Shown one piece after another: positions 31,701-41,279 of a stretch of DNA of 55,676 nt; position 1 is the stretch's first letter; each line of letters begins with the position of its first letter. The notes below the pieces were generated by a model, which was not told the DNA's origin, made no database searches, and was given only the letters and a program-made list of their open reading frames with translations. The stretch spans positions 32,330 through 88,005 of the forward strand of contig MU616600.1 in assembly GCA_025201705.1 (NCBI GenBank). The letters are read 5' to 3'. The position numbers and the translations under genes are program-made. The stretch comes from Dissophora ornata. Lineage: Eukaryota > Mortierellomycota > Mortierellomycetes > Mortierellales > Mortierellaceae.

Positions 31701-32060
31701 AACAGTTGTTTCGGTGTTGTGGTGGGTCTTGCCATCGTCCTCGAGTGGCTCTAGCTCGTTGCTGTACCATTGTGGTGAGGGCTTGAAGGTCAGCACGACC
31801 TTACCGGGCTTGGCCTTGACTGAGGCAAGCATGTTCTTTGGGATGCTTCCATTGGCAGAGGGGCCCTTGACGACCGAGGCGAAGGCCTTTTTGACCTCGC
31901 TGATGGGCTCCTTTGCGTCGGTATTTTTGTTGCCCACGCCCTTGAAGTTGTTGTTACTGTTGTTGTTCTTGTTGTTGTTGTTGTTGTTGCCATAGCCTCC
32001 CTTTTTGTCAAAGGTCTTTTTCGAGCCGTGGTCAACTGACTTTTTGTTTGGTCCTGCCAT
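28756..32060 (-). CDS. MAK21: Ribosome biogenesis factor Mak21/Noc1 (CBF/MAK21 domain, 945 aa)
   Basis: Minus-strand exons 32060-31402, 31291-31057, 30933-29893, 29781-28974, 28850-28756; every junction keeps phase. In yeast Noc1/Mak21 pairs with Noc2 on early 90S and pre-60S particles in the nucleolus. Visible features: Asn-rich and Lys-rich N-terminus, HEAT-like segments (DPVVHVRHRMLGFISELM), TLNQTILNGRQVDLANKLIDIYFVFFKRM, the CBF/Mak21 core (RLIFRVSTIQQ, YICGAFFLISKLM, SLYAAHILSLQPIEGKPEF and FLNRMVYKNAKKQR), then long Asp/Glu/Ser-rich acidic tracts and a final FASMEDYAHLID. Order and length fit the family. A poly-Asn run near the start is coded by TTG/GTT repeats (about 31953-31987). The start precedes the assembly gap by about 125 bp, so the promoter is unread. 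Confidence 0.93.
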
Positions 32061-32185
32061 GACGACGATGATCCCACAGAAGCTGATGCAAACGAGGGGA
32101 TGGAAGAGATGCGAGGATAGAAAGAGTGAGAGAGAGGGAAGGTCTTGTGTTTACCTTTTTTCTTTTTTTTTTGTACCTGACCCTT

Positions 32186-32885
32186 NNNNNNNNNNNNNNN
32201 NNNNNNNNNNNNNNNNNNNNNNNNNNNNNNNNNNNNNNNNNNNNNNNNNNNNNNNNNNNNNNNNNNNNNNNNNNNNNNNNNNNNNNNNNNNNNNNNNNNN
32301 NNNNNNNNNNNNNNNNNNNNNNNNNNNNNNNNNNNNNNNNNNNNNNNNNNNNNNNNNNNNNNNNNNNNNNNNNNNNNNNNNNNNNNNNNNNNNNNNNNNN
32401 NNNNNNNNNNNNNNNNNNNNNNNNNNNNNNNNNNNNNNNNNNNNNNNNNNNNNNNNNNNNNNNNNNNNNNNNNNNNNNNNNNNNNNNNNNNNNNNNNNNN
32501 NNNNNNNNNNNNNNNNNNNNNNNNNNNNNNNNNNNNNNNNNNNNNNNNNNNNNNNNNNNNNNNNNNNNNNNNNNNNNNNNNNNNNNNNNNNNNNNNNNNN
32601 NNNNNNNNNNNNNNNNNNNNNNNNNNNNNNNNNNNNNNNNNNNNNNNNNNNNNNNNNNNNNNNNNNNNNNNNNNNNNNNNNNNNNNNNNNNNNNNNNNNN
32701 NNNNNNNNNNNNNNNNNNNNNNNNNNNNNNNNNNNNNNNNNNNNNNNNNNNNNNNNNNNNNNNNNNNNNNNNNNNNNNNNNNNNNNNNNNNNNNNNNNNN
32801 NNNNNNNNNNNNNNNNNNNNNNNNNNNNNNNNNNNNNNNNNNNNNNNNNNNNNNNNNNNNNNNNNNNNNNNNNNNNNNNNNNNNN
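32186..32885. other. Assembly gap (700 Ns)
   Basis: Run of N. It lies in the shared upstream region of MAK21 (-) and ATP7 (+). A short additional gene could be hidden, but neither neighbour requires missing exons. Long open frames drawn through the Ns are artefacts. Confidence 0.99.
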
Positions 32886-33121
32886 GTATAGAAATGCAAT
32901 AAAAAAAAAAGGAGGCCCTTCGTACACGCGTGTTGAATATCAATGTTTGAAAAAGGGAGATCGGTTGTGGCTTTTGGTGACGTGTTTACTACCCGGGAAA
33001 CATAGGAACAGCAGCACTTGCGATGATTTCAACACATTCGCACCCCTCATTACCCTCATTTAATTGACATTCCATTCCCATTGCTCCACCCCCATCCACT
33101 CCCTCCCCACTCCACATCATC

Positions 33122-34246
33122 ATGTCTGCTATTAAGGCCGCTGCCGCCCACATTGACTGGCCCAGGCTTACCACCTCCCTCGGCCTCAAGACCGAGACCG
33201 TCGCTGCCCTTGGCGCGTTCCGCAAGCGCAACGAGGAGGCCCGTCGTGTCCTCACCGATCTCCAGGAGCAGAAGACCGCGGTTGACTTTGCTCACTACCG
33301 CAAGGTTCTTAAGAACCAGGCCGTCGTTGACGAGCTTGAGAAGGCCCACAAGGCCTTCAAGGCAACCACCTACGATGTCCAGGCTCAGATCAAGTCGATT
33401 GATGCTGTCGAGGCCAAGGCTGTACGTGTCGTCTCATAAATCTTTTTTTTCTCCCCCTGCAACACCACCCCTCCCGATCGACATTTGTTAACGTCACAGC
33501 GCGTCGCCATCACCAACGACTCACAGGCGGATTCAATTCACGGACACTCAACGGTTCAGCAGGATATCGTTTTTTTTTTTTTTTCCACAGCGACAGGAAT
33601 CATCAATACACGCAATCTTATCTTTGAAAAATGGAGTTGAACGACCGTGGCCGTCAACTCGGAAATTCACTGGACAAGAGTCGTTCGCTAATAGCGAGGA
33701 CGCCCTAGAAAATCGGACGATCTGCGCAGAACTACACCATGTCGACCCACTTGTTTTTTGTTCCATATTCGCTCACCGTTTTGCTTTCAAAATTTTGGAC
33801 CCGTCTTTTGGCTTTGTAAACTAGCTTGACCGTGCCAAGTCGACCGCCGCCAAGGTCGAGTTCGAGCTCGCTGATCTCCAGGCCACCCTGAAGAACATTG
33901 AGACTTCCCGCCCCATCGATGAGCTCACTGTATGTATCGCCTTTCAGGCATTCTCTCGCTATCTGATATTTGCTTAAAAATGCGCGCGCGCTCACGTCTC
34001 ACGAACCACTGCATTTTTGCTGAACGCATTCGTGAGGTCGTCGTGAGGTATGGGAAACGAGGAGAGAGTTTCGAGGAAAACTGACCATTGTGCCATTATT
34101 TCAACCTCCTTTGAACACAAAATTAGGCCGATGATGTCCTCAAGTCGCGTCCCGAGATCGCCGAGAAGGTTGATGCCTTGCTCGCCAAGGGCAAGTGGGA
34201 TACCAAGGGTTACAACGACAAGTTTGGCTATGTTACTCTCTTCTAA
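33122..34246 (+). CDS. ATP7: Mitochondrial ATP synthase subunit d (174 aa)
   Basis: Exons 33122-33421, 33825-33929 and 34127-34246, each ending on a codon boundary. Subunit d is part of the peripheral stalk of F1Fo-ATP synthase on the matrix side of the inner membrane. Family marks: N-terminal AAAHIDWPRLTTSLGL, AFRKRNEEARR, the VDFAHYRKVLKNQAVVDELEKA segment, and the C-terminal GKWDTKGYNDKFGYVTLF. Length is normal. The first intron is long for this window (403 nt) and contains a T-run and no other gene. Codon use is strongly C-ending (GCC, GTC, AAG), as expected for a highly expressed gene. A CACTCC/CATCATC leader precedes the ATG. Confidence 0.95.
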
Positions 34247-34523
34247 GCCAATAAACTGCGTGCATGCATGCCTGTCATTTGACAGGATTTAGTTAGTGTC
34301 GTGCGTCTGTTGGTAGTAAGGAAAAAGAAGTTTTGATAAATACACATTTCTGACAAAAACAAGGTCTAGCTCTTGCAATTTGGCGGCAAAGTACGAGAGT
34401 GTTATATCGTTAATTGTGGCACGAACTGTGGTAAGATCTTAACATGGCCTTCAAACGTCAACGTATTTATGATCCGCATGGTGTTATTATGGCTACACTG
34501 GCACAGTGGGAGAGAGAGAGAGT

Positions 34524-36284
34524 CTATGGGAAACTTTCGAGATTGTAATTATATTGCACCTTCGGAGTCACTGGGGGTGCTCCAGAGTTTCCACCTGCTG
34601 GGAGGTTGTTGTTGTTGTTGTTGTTGCTGTTCATGCTATTGTTATGATTCATGTTGTTGTTGAAGTTGTTATTGTTGTTATTGTTATAGGAGTTATTGTT
34701 GTTGGGACCGTTGTTGTTGTAGTTGAAGTTGCTGTTGTTGTGGTTGTTGTGATTGAAGTTGTTGTTATTCATGTTGTTATTCATGTTGTTGTTCATGTTG
34801 TTGTTCATGTTGTTGTTCATGTTGTTGTTCATGTTGTTGTTCATGTTGTTGTTCATGTTGTTGTTGTTGTTGTTGTTGCTAGGGTAGCTGTTTGGCGGAC
34901 CGTTGTTCGGAAAGTTGTTGTTGAGCGCGTTGTTAGGGTAAGAGTTTGGTGCATTGTTTGGGAACGTGTTGGGGGGACCACTGCCAGGTCCTTGAACGAA
35001 ACCTGGACCAGCATTCATATGCTGGATGCCAGGGGATGAGTGTGCAACTGGAAACCTCCCTGGAACGTTGTTGTTATTGTTGTTGGTATTGCTGTTTGGT
35101 GGGTAACTGTTACCACCGGGACCACCGGGACCGCCGTTGAAGGGTTGGGGCATCTGTGGCATTTGGTTTGGATACCCGCCAGGAAGGCCAGAATTTCCAA
35201 CCTGAGGCGTGGCGTTAACGGGGTATGGGCTTGCACCAGCTGGGCGGTATGGGAATTGCTGATTAAATCCTGGTGCTGGGGCTGGAGGGCCGCCATATGG
35301 CGTTGTAGCAGGGGATCCTCCATAGGGCGTGGGGGCGGGGGGTCCGCCATAGGGCGGGGTGACAGGGGGGCCGCCATAGGGCGTGGTGGCTGCTGGGAAC
35401 GACTGCTGTGGCACAAAGGGCCTCGTATTGGCGTTGTAACCAGCCTGGTACATGCTTCCATGATAAGGTGATGGTGCCACTGCTGGGCTACCGTAAGCAC
35501 CTGGTGCGCCGGCCTGGTATCCTGGCTGAGCGTGTCTGATGGGTGTCTGGATCTGAGCCTGGGGAATAGGAGGAGTCGCTCCAGCTACAGGCGGGGCCTA
35601 CATGGGGTCAACACACCGAACGAGATGGGTCAGCACGCAGCGAAACAAAAATAATGGGGGTGTGTTTTTGTACAATGCCATGCGCCCTTGTCTGTCGCTT
35701 ACCGCAGCGTAAAAGGTCAGCTCGAAGTAGATGTCACCTCCCGCAGTTCCTTGGTACTTGACAGGGAACCACACTAGACATCCAGCGCCGAACAAATAAC
35801 GTCACCAATGAAGGCGAAGAGGGAGTGCCGAAAGTCAGATTTGTCTTTGCATGTTTGGTTCCTGGAAGCAAGTGGACAAGCATATGAAAGCCCTTACCAT
35901 CAAGCTCGCCCTTGTCAATGACCTCGTGAAGAAGCAAGACCCCTTCACCAATCAGTTCGTTCCTCTTGCCCTCATCGTAGACGGAGACAGTCATGTCCAG
36001 TTGACCATGAAACACATCCAACCGCAGCTATATTGGGAAGTGGTCGCAAGCAAAGAGATACTGGTAAGGAGATTGAAAGAAAGAGATATGGAAGAAAGAA
36101 AAGTTCGACATGCCTCTTGATCCCACTCAGGCTCGGCCGAGGCGATGAGAGATGGGCGGGTGCGCTTGGATTGCTCGCTGAGCTTGAGCTGGACATAGGG
36201 GGACTGTTTGCCCCCGCTCCTGTTGATGAGCTTCCTGCCTTTGATAGGGATGGCAACAAGGGTGCCGATTTTGTGGGCGGACAT
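34524..36284 (-). CDS. C2-domain protein with Pro/Gly/Asn-rich tail (481 aa)
   Basis: Exons 36284-36114, 36027-35898, 35773-35703, 35597-34524; phases agree if the first intron is GC-AG (GCATGT...TATAG). The C2 domain (residues 1 to about 125) reads IGTLVAIPIKGRKLINRSGG, PYVQLKL, EPEWDQE, LDMTVSVYDEG, LIGEGVLLL, VWFPVKYQG...GDIYFELTFYA. The tail has GTTPYGGPP-type repeats, then an Asn-rich region with an MNNN array coded by an exact 12-bp repeat, ending VQYNYNLESF. Architecture (one N-terminal C2, long Pro-rich disordered tail) recalls ingression protein Inn1/Fic1 of yeast cytokinesis, where the tail binds SH3 partners; this is a resemblance, not a proven orthology. It could bind lipids peripherally at the plasma membrane. 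Confidence 0.85.
34768..34860. repeat. 12-bp tandem repeat TTCATGTTGTTG, eight units
   Basis: TTCATG recurs at exact 12-base spacing (34768, 34780, 34792, 34804, 34816, 34828, 34840, 34852). On the coding minus strand each unit gives Asn-Asn-Met-Asn or a frame-equivalent. The multiple-of-three period keeps the C2-protein frame open, so copy number can vary without breaking the gene. Confidence 0.95.
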
Positions 36285-37074
36285 TCGGGGCGTGTGCGAG
36301 TGGGGGTAAATGGAATGGGGAGAAACAAGAGGTGAAGATGATGGCGGAGACGGCCCAAATAGAAAATAGAAAATAAAAACTGAAAACTGAAAAAAAAAAA
36401 ACTAAAGGCGTGTGTGGGTCTGCAGGACATACAGAGAGCGTGTTCCCCGCGTAGAGCGTGGAGAGCGAGTAGAGCGTGTGGCATTGCAGCGAGGGGAGGG
36501 GAGAGATAATTCGCGTCTGGAAATACATCTGCGAGAGAGCACCGCCGCAGGAAAGATATGCCGCCTTGAACTCGATGCACAGCTGGTGGCAGTGCGATGG
36601 TGAGGATGAGTAGACGGATGGATGGGGGGATAGATGGCCACCTGGCATCGCAAATCACACACGCAGAGAGAGTGTGTGTGTTGTTTCCTTCCCTCCTTCC
36701 CTCCTTCCCTTTCGTTTGGATTAGAAAAATAGCGCCATTATTGCGTCGGAACATCTCTCGCACCAGAAGAGCGCAAGCACTACTTGCGCCGACACGTTGC
36801 ATACAAAGCAGTCAATCAACCTTATAATGACTCAATTACCCATGCATGTTCACACACAACTGGGCGCGGGCGGGCACAGACTACAAGGTAAACACACACG
36901 TATGCCGGTTCTCGCAAACCTTCCGAGAAACTAGAACTGGGTTGTCATACTCGAGGAGAATGGAAATAATAGAAACCGTCTTTTCTTAGACCGAGAGAGA
37001 CACAGAAAGGAAAACAGCAAAAGAGGAACCAGGTGAGGGGCCTCTCTGTGTCTCTTGCAAAGACGATATAAATG

Positions 37075-37105
<31 letters not shown>

Positions 37106-37148
37106 TTCATTCTCTCTTTTCACTCTCTCCTCGCATATCCACCATACA
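36285..37148. promoter_or_regulatory. Divergent promoter region, C2 gene (-) and GPI-anchored gene (+)
   Basis: No supported gene. Contains TCCCTCCTTCCC repeats (about 36690-36710) and a CT tract (about 37079-37105) immediately before the ATG at 37149. GATATAAATGTG at about 37063 is a possible TATA for the plus-strand gene, about 85 bp upstream of the ATG. Confidence 0.55.
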
Positions 37149-38214
37149 ATGCTCTTCAACATCGCATCCGTCGTCTCCGCCGTGACCATCCTCGGCTCTG
37201 TCGTCTCTGCAGCCCCGGACAAACCTGGCCAGATTGTGCAAATCACGTCCGCATCAAACTGGTGCATGATGATGCCTCCCATGGAAGGCGGCGACATTGC
37301 CGGCAGCGAGGACAACGCCGTTGCCTTCTGCACCACCGATAACCCGGATGCCCCGGGCGCGAGGGTATTCCCCAGTGGCTTTATTCAGTCTGCCCACTTT
37401 GTCGCTGGGAGCGGCTACGTCCAGGTCACCGGTCAGATCGACCGTACCCGCTATTCTCTATCCGAGACTGACCAGGGAGGTCAGTACGACATCCGTGCAC
37501 CGGTCGGTAAGATTCGAGTCTTGGCTTGCAGGTCTCGCGTACATCCCACATATGCACGATGACACATAATATTTGTATCACGTTTGTATTTTTTCCCTCT
37601 AGGATCTTCATGCGCAGGGTACAACTATTACGTAAACTTGATCGAGCCTCATTCCAATACATACTGCATTCGCTGCTGCACGGACATGTCAGACTGCAAT
37701 ACGGGTAAGAAGGCGTGGCATGCGAAATGACGTGAAAGTTGGCTGCTTGAAGATACTCCTCGAAAAATAGACCTAAACCTCGCGTCTCCGATCTCATGTT
37801 CTGCAGGCGAGTCCACCTACGGATGTGCACGTATCATCCCCGGCGATTATTCTGGAAGATCCAACGACGATATTGCCGACTCTGCTGTCACGGTAAGTTT
37901 GTCGAACCTACTGTGCCCATCGCGATCGCCGAATGTCAGTTCTGACTGGTTTTCTGCCTGGTCAAACATTGTAACAGAGCACAACCTCATCGGCCACCTC
38001 CTCGTCTGTCACGCCGACCTCTGCCTCTTCTTCGACATCCTCAATCTCGAGCGCATCTTCCACGACTGTTCATGCAAGTACCACCCTGGCGACGACCACC
38101 ACTGGACCTGTAGCCACACCTACACATTCTCCCAATGCTGCCGTCGCGCTGAACCAACCCGCCGGTCTCCTAGGATTTGCTGCAGTTGCGGTAGCCGCGA
38201 TACTCTCTCTTTAG
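37149..38214 (+). CDS. GPI-anchored secreted protein (260 aa)
   Basis: Exons 37149-37506, 37603-37704, 37807-37892 and 37978-38214; phases agree. Residues 1 to about 21 are a signal peptide (SVVSAVTILGSVVSAA). The globular part has IVQITSASNWCMMMPP, VTGQIDRTRYSLSETDQGGQYD and paired cysteines (CIRCCTDMSDC, YGCARIIPGDY). Then a Ser/Thr-only stretch (TSSATSSSVTPTSASSSTS and similar, likely O-mannosylated) leads to a final hydrophobic segment GLLGFAAVAVAAILSL, typical of a GPI-attachment signal. This layout is frequent in Mucoromycota cell-surface proteins of unknown function; I see no catalytic motif. It faces the R-SNARE gene convergently, 98 bp apart. Confidence 0.85.
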
Positions 38215-38312
38215 TGCATAAACTGCTAGAAGATAAATGGTTTATTTTTTGTACAAAAAGTTGACTTGAATCCTATTACCGACATTCAAGAAGGCACCAG
38301 AGCTCTGTTGGT

Positions 38313-39095
38313 CTACTTGGCCTTTACAATGGACACTATAGGTTCCCAGTGAAAGGGAAGTGAAATGCCATCAGTAAGAAGCATAGACAAGCATATGTAA
38401 AAGATAAAAAAAAATGAATAGGACTTACCTATGATGATGATCAAAATAATGACCACGGCCAAGATGATGATGAGACGCCACTTCATATTCTTCCACCACA
38501 TCTGTCGGCGGATGTCTGAGGCACCCCTCCTGAACTGCACTGCACCTTGCTCGAGGTCAGCTGTGGGTATTGTCATCAACAGAAACCAAAGTGGTTTTAG
38601 CAGGGTGTCTCTTTTTGTTGATTCACTTTTGCTATTTTTGTTCACGTTCGTCTATTTTGTCCAAGTTCGTTTGTTTGTCCACGTCCATCAGCAATAACGC
38701 GCAGTTACTGCGAAGAGCAAGAGCACCGTGACTAACATATGCCGCTGACAACTGGCGTTATGCTGGGCCAGTCTGCCCCGCTGTTGATCTTCTTGGCGTT
38801 CCGGTCTCTCTCTAACGATACTAATACACGTCAAGAACTTACTAGTTTTATGCTGAAGAGAATCAAGATTCTCTCCGCGATCCCGTACGGAATCAATCTA
38901 TAATAAGGAAACGACAAACGGGGAGGGCTGTTTAAAAAGGTGTTCTGGGTAACTTGGTTCATAAATTTCGATAAGGGCCAAGACATTACGTTCTGCTGCA
39001 TGATGCCAACTACATCGTTGACCTGCTGTTGCAGCTGGACCGTCTTTGATGAGGGGCCCGTCTGTGGTGGGTCGTATGGGGTGGCGGGTGAGGAC
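38313..39095 (-). CDS. R-SNARE, synaptobrevin/VAMP (Snc-like), first exon not found
   Basis: Identified minus-strand exons 39095-38990, 38897-38843, 38560-38429 and 38335-38313 are mutually in phase. Together they give a Pro-rich start, the v-SNARE coil (KTVQLQQQVNDVVGIMQQN, DSVRDRGENLDSL with the zero-layer Arg, FRRGASDIRRQMWWKNMKWR) and a C-terminal membrane anchor (LIIILAVVIILIIII). The WWKNMK juxtamembrane motif is typical of exocytic VAMPs. Such proteins drive fusion of secretory vesicles with the plasma membrane. The last exon is 23 nt and adds VSIVKAK after the anchor. The exon at 39095 opens after a TTTTAG acceptor with two bases owed from an upstream exon, so the ATG lies further upstream and is unassigned (VAMP N-termini are short and variable). 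Confidence 0.88.
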
Positions 39096-39263
39096 CTAAA
39101 ACGAGCAACCGAAAAAAAAGAGGAAGGTTGAGTGGGAAAACATTGACGCGGTGTGACCATGGTTGGAAGAGGGGGCTATGCAACAGAGCCGCAGATTCAA
39201 AAAAACATTGCTGAAATGCGGTTCATTCGTTTTACATTGTGCGGGAATGCGTATGGTCGTAAC

Positions 39264-39294
<31 letters not shown>

Positions 39295-41279
39295 GAGTGT
39301 GAGTTAGTGTGCACCGGAAGGGAGAAGAAGGCAAAGAGAGAGAAGAAGGAGAGACAGAGTGGCTCCAACCCGTGCCGGCATTTGTGGAGAGTGTGTGCCC
39401 TGTGCTCGATTACTGCACTCATCACGTGCACGCGCACAGGGATGGAGTGTGGGTGTACCTTTATCCCTCCAGGTTTACGCTGCTTTCTTTCCAGTCCTTT
39501 GTCAGAAAGTTTGGTTCCAGCAGCAAGGAGCAAGCAATGTCTGGGTACGAGCGGCTGTTGAGCTCATCGACGTTGAATACGACGCGACAGGAACGTTTGG
39601 GAGCTGCATATGATGACTTTGTGAAGGCACGGTTGGATTCATTCTGGTTGTCATGGGACAGGGAAGCAGGCAAACCACGAATTTGATACTTTGTGCGAGA
39701 CCGTTGTAAAGAAAACGGCCCGTTTTGACCCCCCAGCGGGCGTCGCTAATCGTGTCTGCACGAGGATTTTCATTCTTAAATAAACTTTTGCCTAAATGCC
39801 CTTCTATCGCGCTAATTTGTTCTTCTTTTCTATTAGCTGTTCTTGAGGGTAAACGACAACGGATCCGATTCAGATGGTGATATACTAACAGACGCCGTGA
39901 GCACCCGCTCCAAGGACAATGGTATGCGATCCTTTTTTAGTGTCTGTGAAGCCTTTTTCTTAGATACTCCATTTAATCGACTTGCTAATATCATTCCTTC
40001 ATCAATATACGACGGACAACGATGGTACGAGGACAGTGATAAAAAAACCCCTTTGGGGCCGGGTACAAACCCAAATGCGTTTAAAATGAAATACCCCGTA
40101 ATAAAATCATTTGCACGAGTCTACCGCGTAGAATCGTATGAATTAGCCGGGAGAGCCCGTAAATGATTGGGGAACAATGGCTGTGATCGTGTGGCCTGTG
40201 TTGTGGAGATAAGGGCTCTCACATGGATACCACTTCTCGGGCACCCGTCTACCTACCCGTGCACAATACCTGCCGGTGCGCGCACGCCACAGCCCCGAGA
40301 CCGAAAAGGGAGTCACCGCGCTTTGTCTCAGTCTCGACACTGTCTCTGGTAAAGTAGGACAAAGTTTGCAGCGTCTTGTAGCCCACAGAATATCCCTTCC
40401 AAGCCAAGGATGGAGTGAAAATGAAGAAGAAAGAGCACGATGGATGCGAGGGAGCATCAAAGATTCTCCTTCCCTCTGCTTCTCCTGCCGCCTCCCATTG
40501 TTATTGTCTGTCTGTCAACACAGAGCACACGGCTGTGCGAGGAAGCGGGGAAAAATAATTAGCCACTTCATCCGGATAGACACGCTGATCGGGACAATGC
40601 CATGGCCACACAATAAAAAACAAAAAAACCAACATGCGCTTGAATATTCACACCAGCACCATACCTCCAAGATGCGCACATTCATGTAGTGTCCATGAAC
40701 CCAAAGAGAAAGCTCTCGTGCCGCACGCTTGGTCGATGCACTGGACGTCGTTCCTCGTTGTGGCGACATAGCCAGAGTCTCTCTGATCGATGCGATGTCG
40801 ATACCCAGCGCATCCCATGCATCCCATGCCATGCTCAGATTACACACACACTGAAAACTGTACAGTGGGAAATCTCGGCTGCACACAGAGGCGGATTATC
40901 CGAGCTCCGGGTCGCTCGAGGGCACAACCGCGACATGAGTGTGCAGTGCCCTGACCCACCTTTTCTTTCCCGGGCTTTTACAAAAACAACAGGCAGAGGG
41001 TCCTCATTTTTTTTTTTTTGCTTTTCTTCCATCTCCTCTACCCTCTTCATCACCTGCCGCAATCAATCCATCTCTCCTTCACCCTCCTCGCCCTCATTCT
41101 CCCAGCCTGTCCCTGCTACCCGCACCGGATCCCTCCTCTGGACACTCCTGCGCTCCATTCCCATTCCTCCCCTCACACCTCTCCGCCAGCTCCTTTGCCT
41201 GCTAGATCCCACACTGACTCTCCCATTGTGTCATCCCACTCGCCATCTGTTCCAATTTCAGCCATCGCCAAAATAGTAA
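39096..41279. other. Mostly intergenic; contains one weak gene candidate
   Basis: Holds a GA tract (about 39267-39293), one plus-strand exon candidate (next entry), and a pyrimidine-rich leader (about 41030-41220) for the Zn2Cys6 factor. The first R-SNARE exon should also lie at its left end. Other frames, for example at 39843-40166 (ending GRARK), are open but unrecognised. Confidence 0.45.
39495..39686 (+). CDS. Possible terminal exon of an unrecognised small gene
   Basis: After a strong acceptor (CTTTCTTTCCAG) the frame reads 63 codons, SFVRKFGSSSKEQAMSGYER through LGAAYDDFVKARLDSFWLSW to a TGA. AATAAA follows at about 39779-39784, a possible poly(A) signal. Composition is protein-like and amphipathic. 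I could not find a first exon and do not know the family. Alternatively the ATG at 39539 opens a 49-residue peptide. Confidence 0.3.
   Translation, partial: SFVRKFGSSSKEQAMSGYERLLSSSTLNTTRQERLGAAYDDFVKARLDSFWLSWDREAGKPRI

Noticed and set aside
32005..33063. Long open frames crossing 32186-32885 on both strands
   Set aside because: They exist only because N is translated as X; the flanks belong to MAK21 and to ATP7 leader DNA.
34506..35039. Plus-strand Val/His-rich frame (VVHVV repeats)
   Set aside because: Antisense of the Asn-rich 12-bp repeat in the C2 gene.
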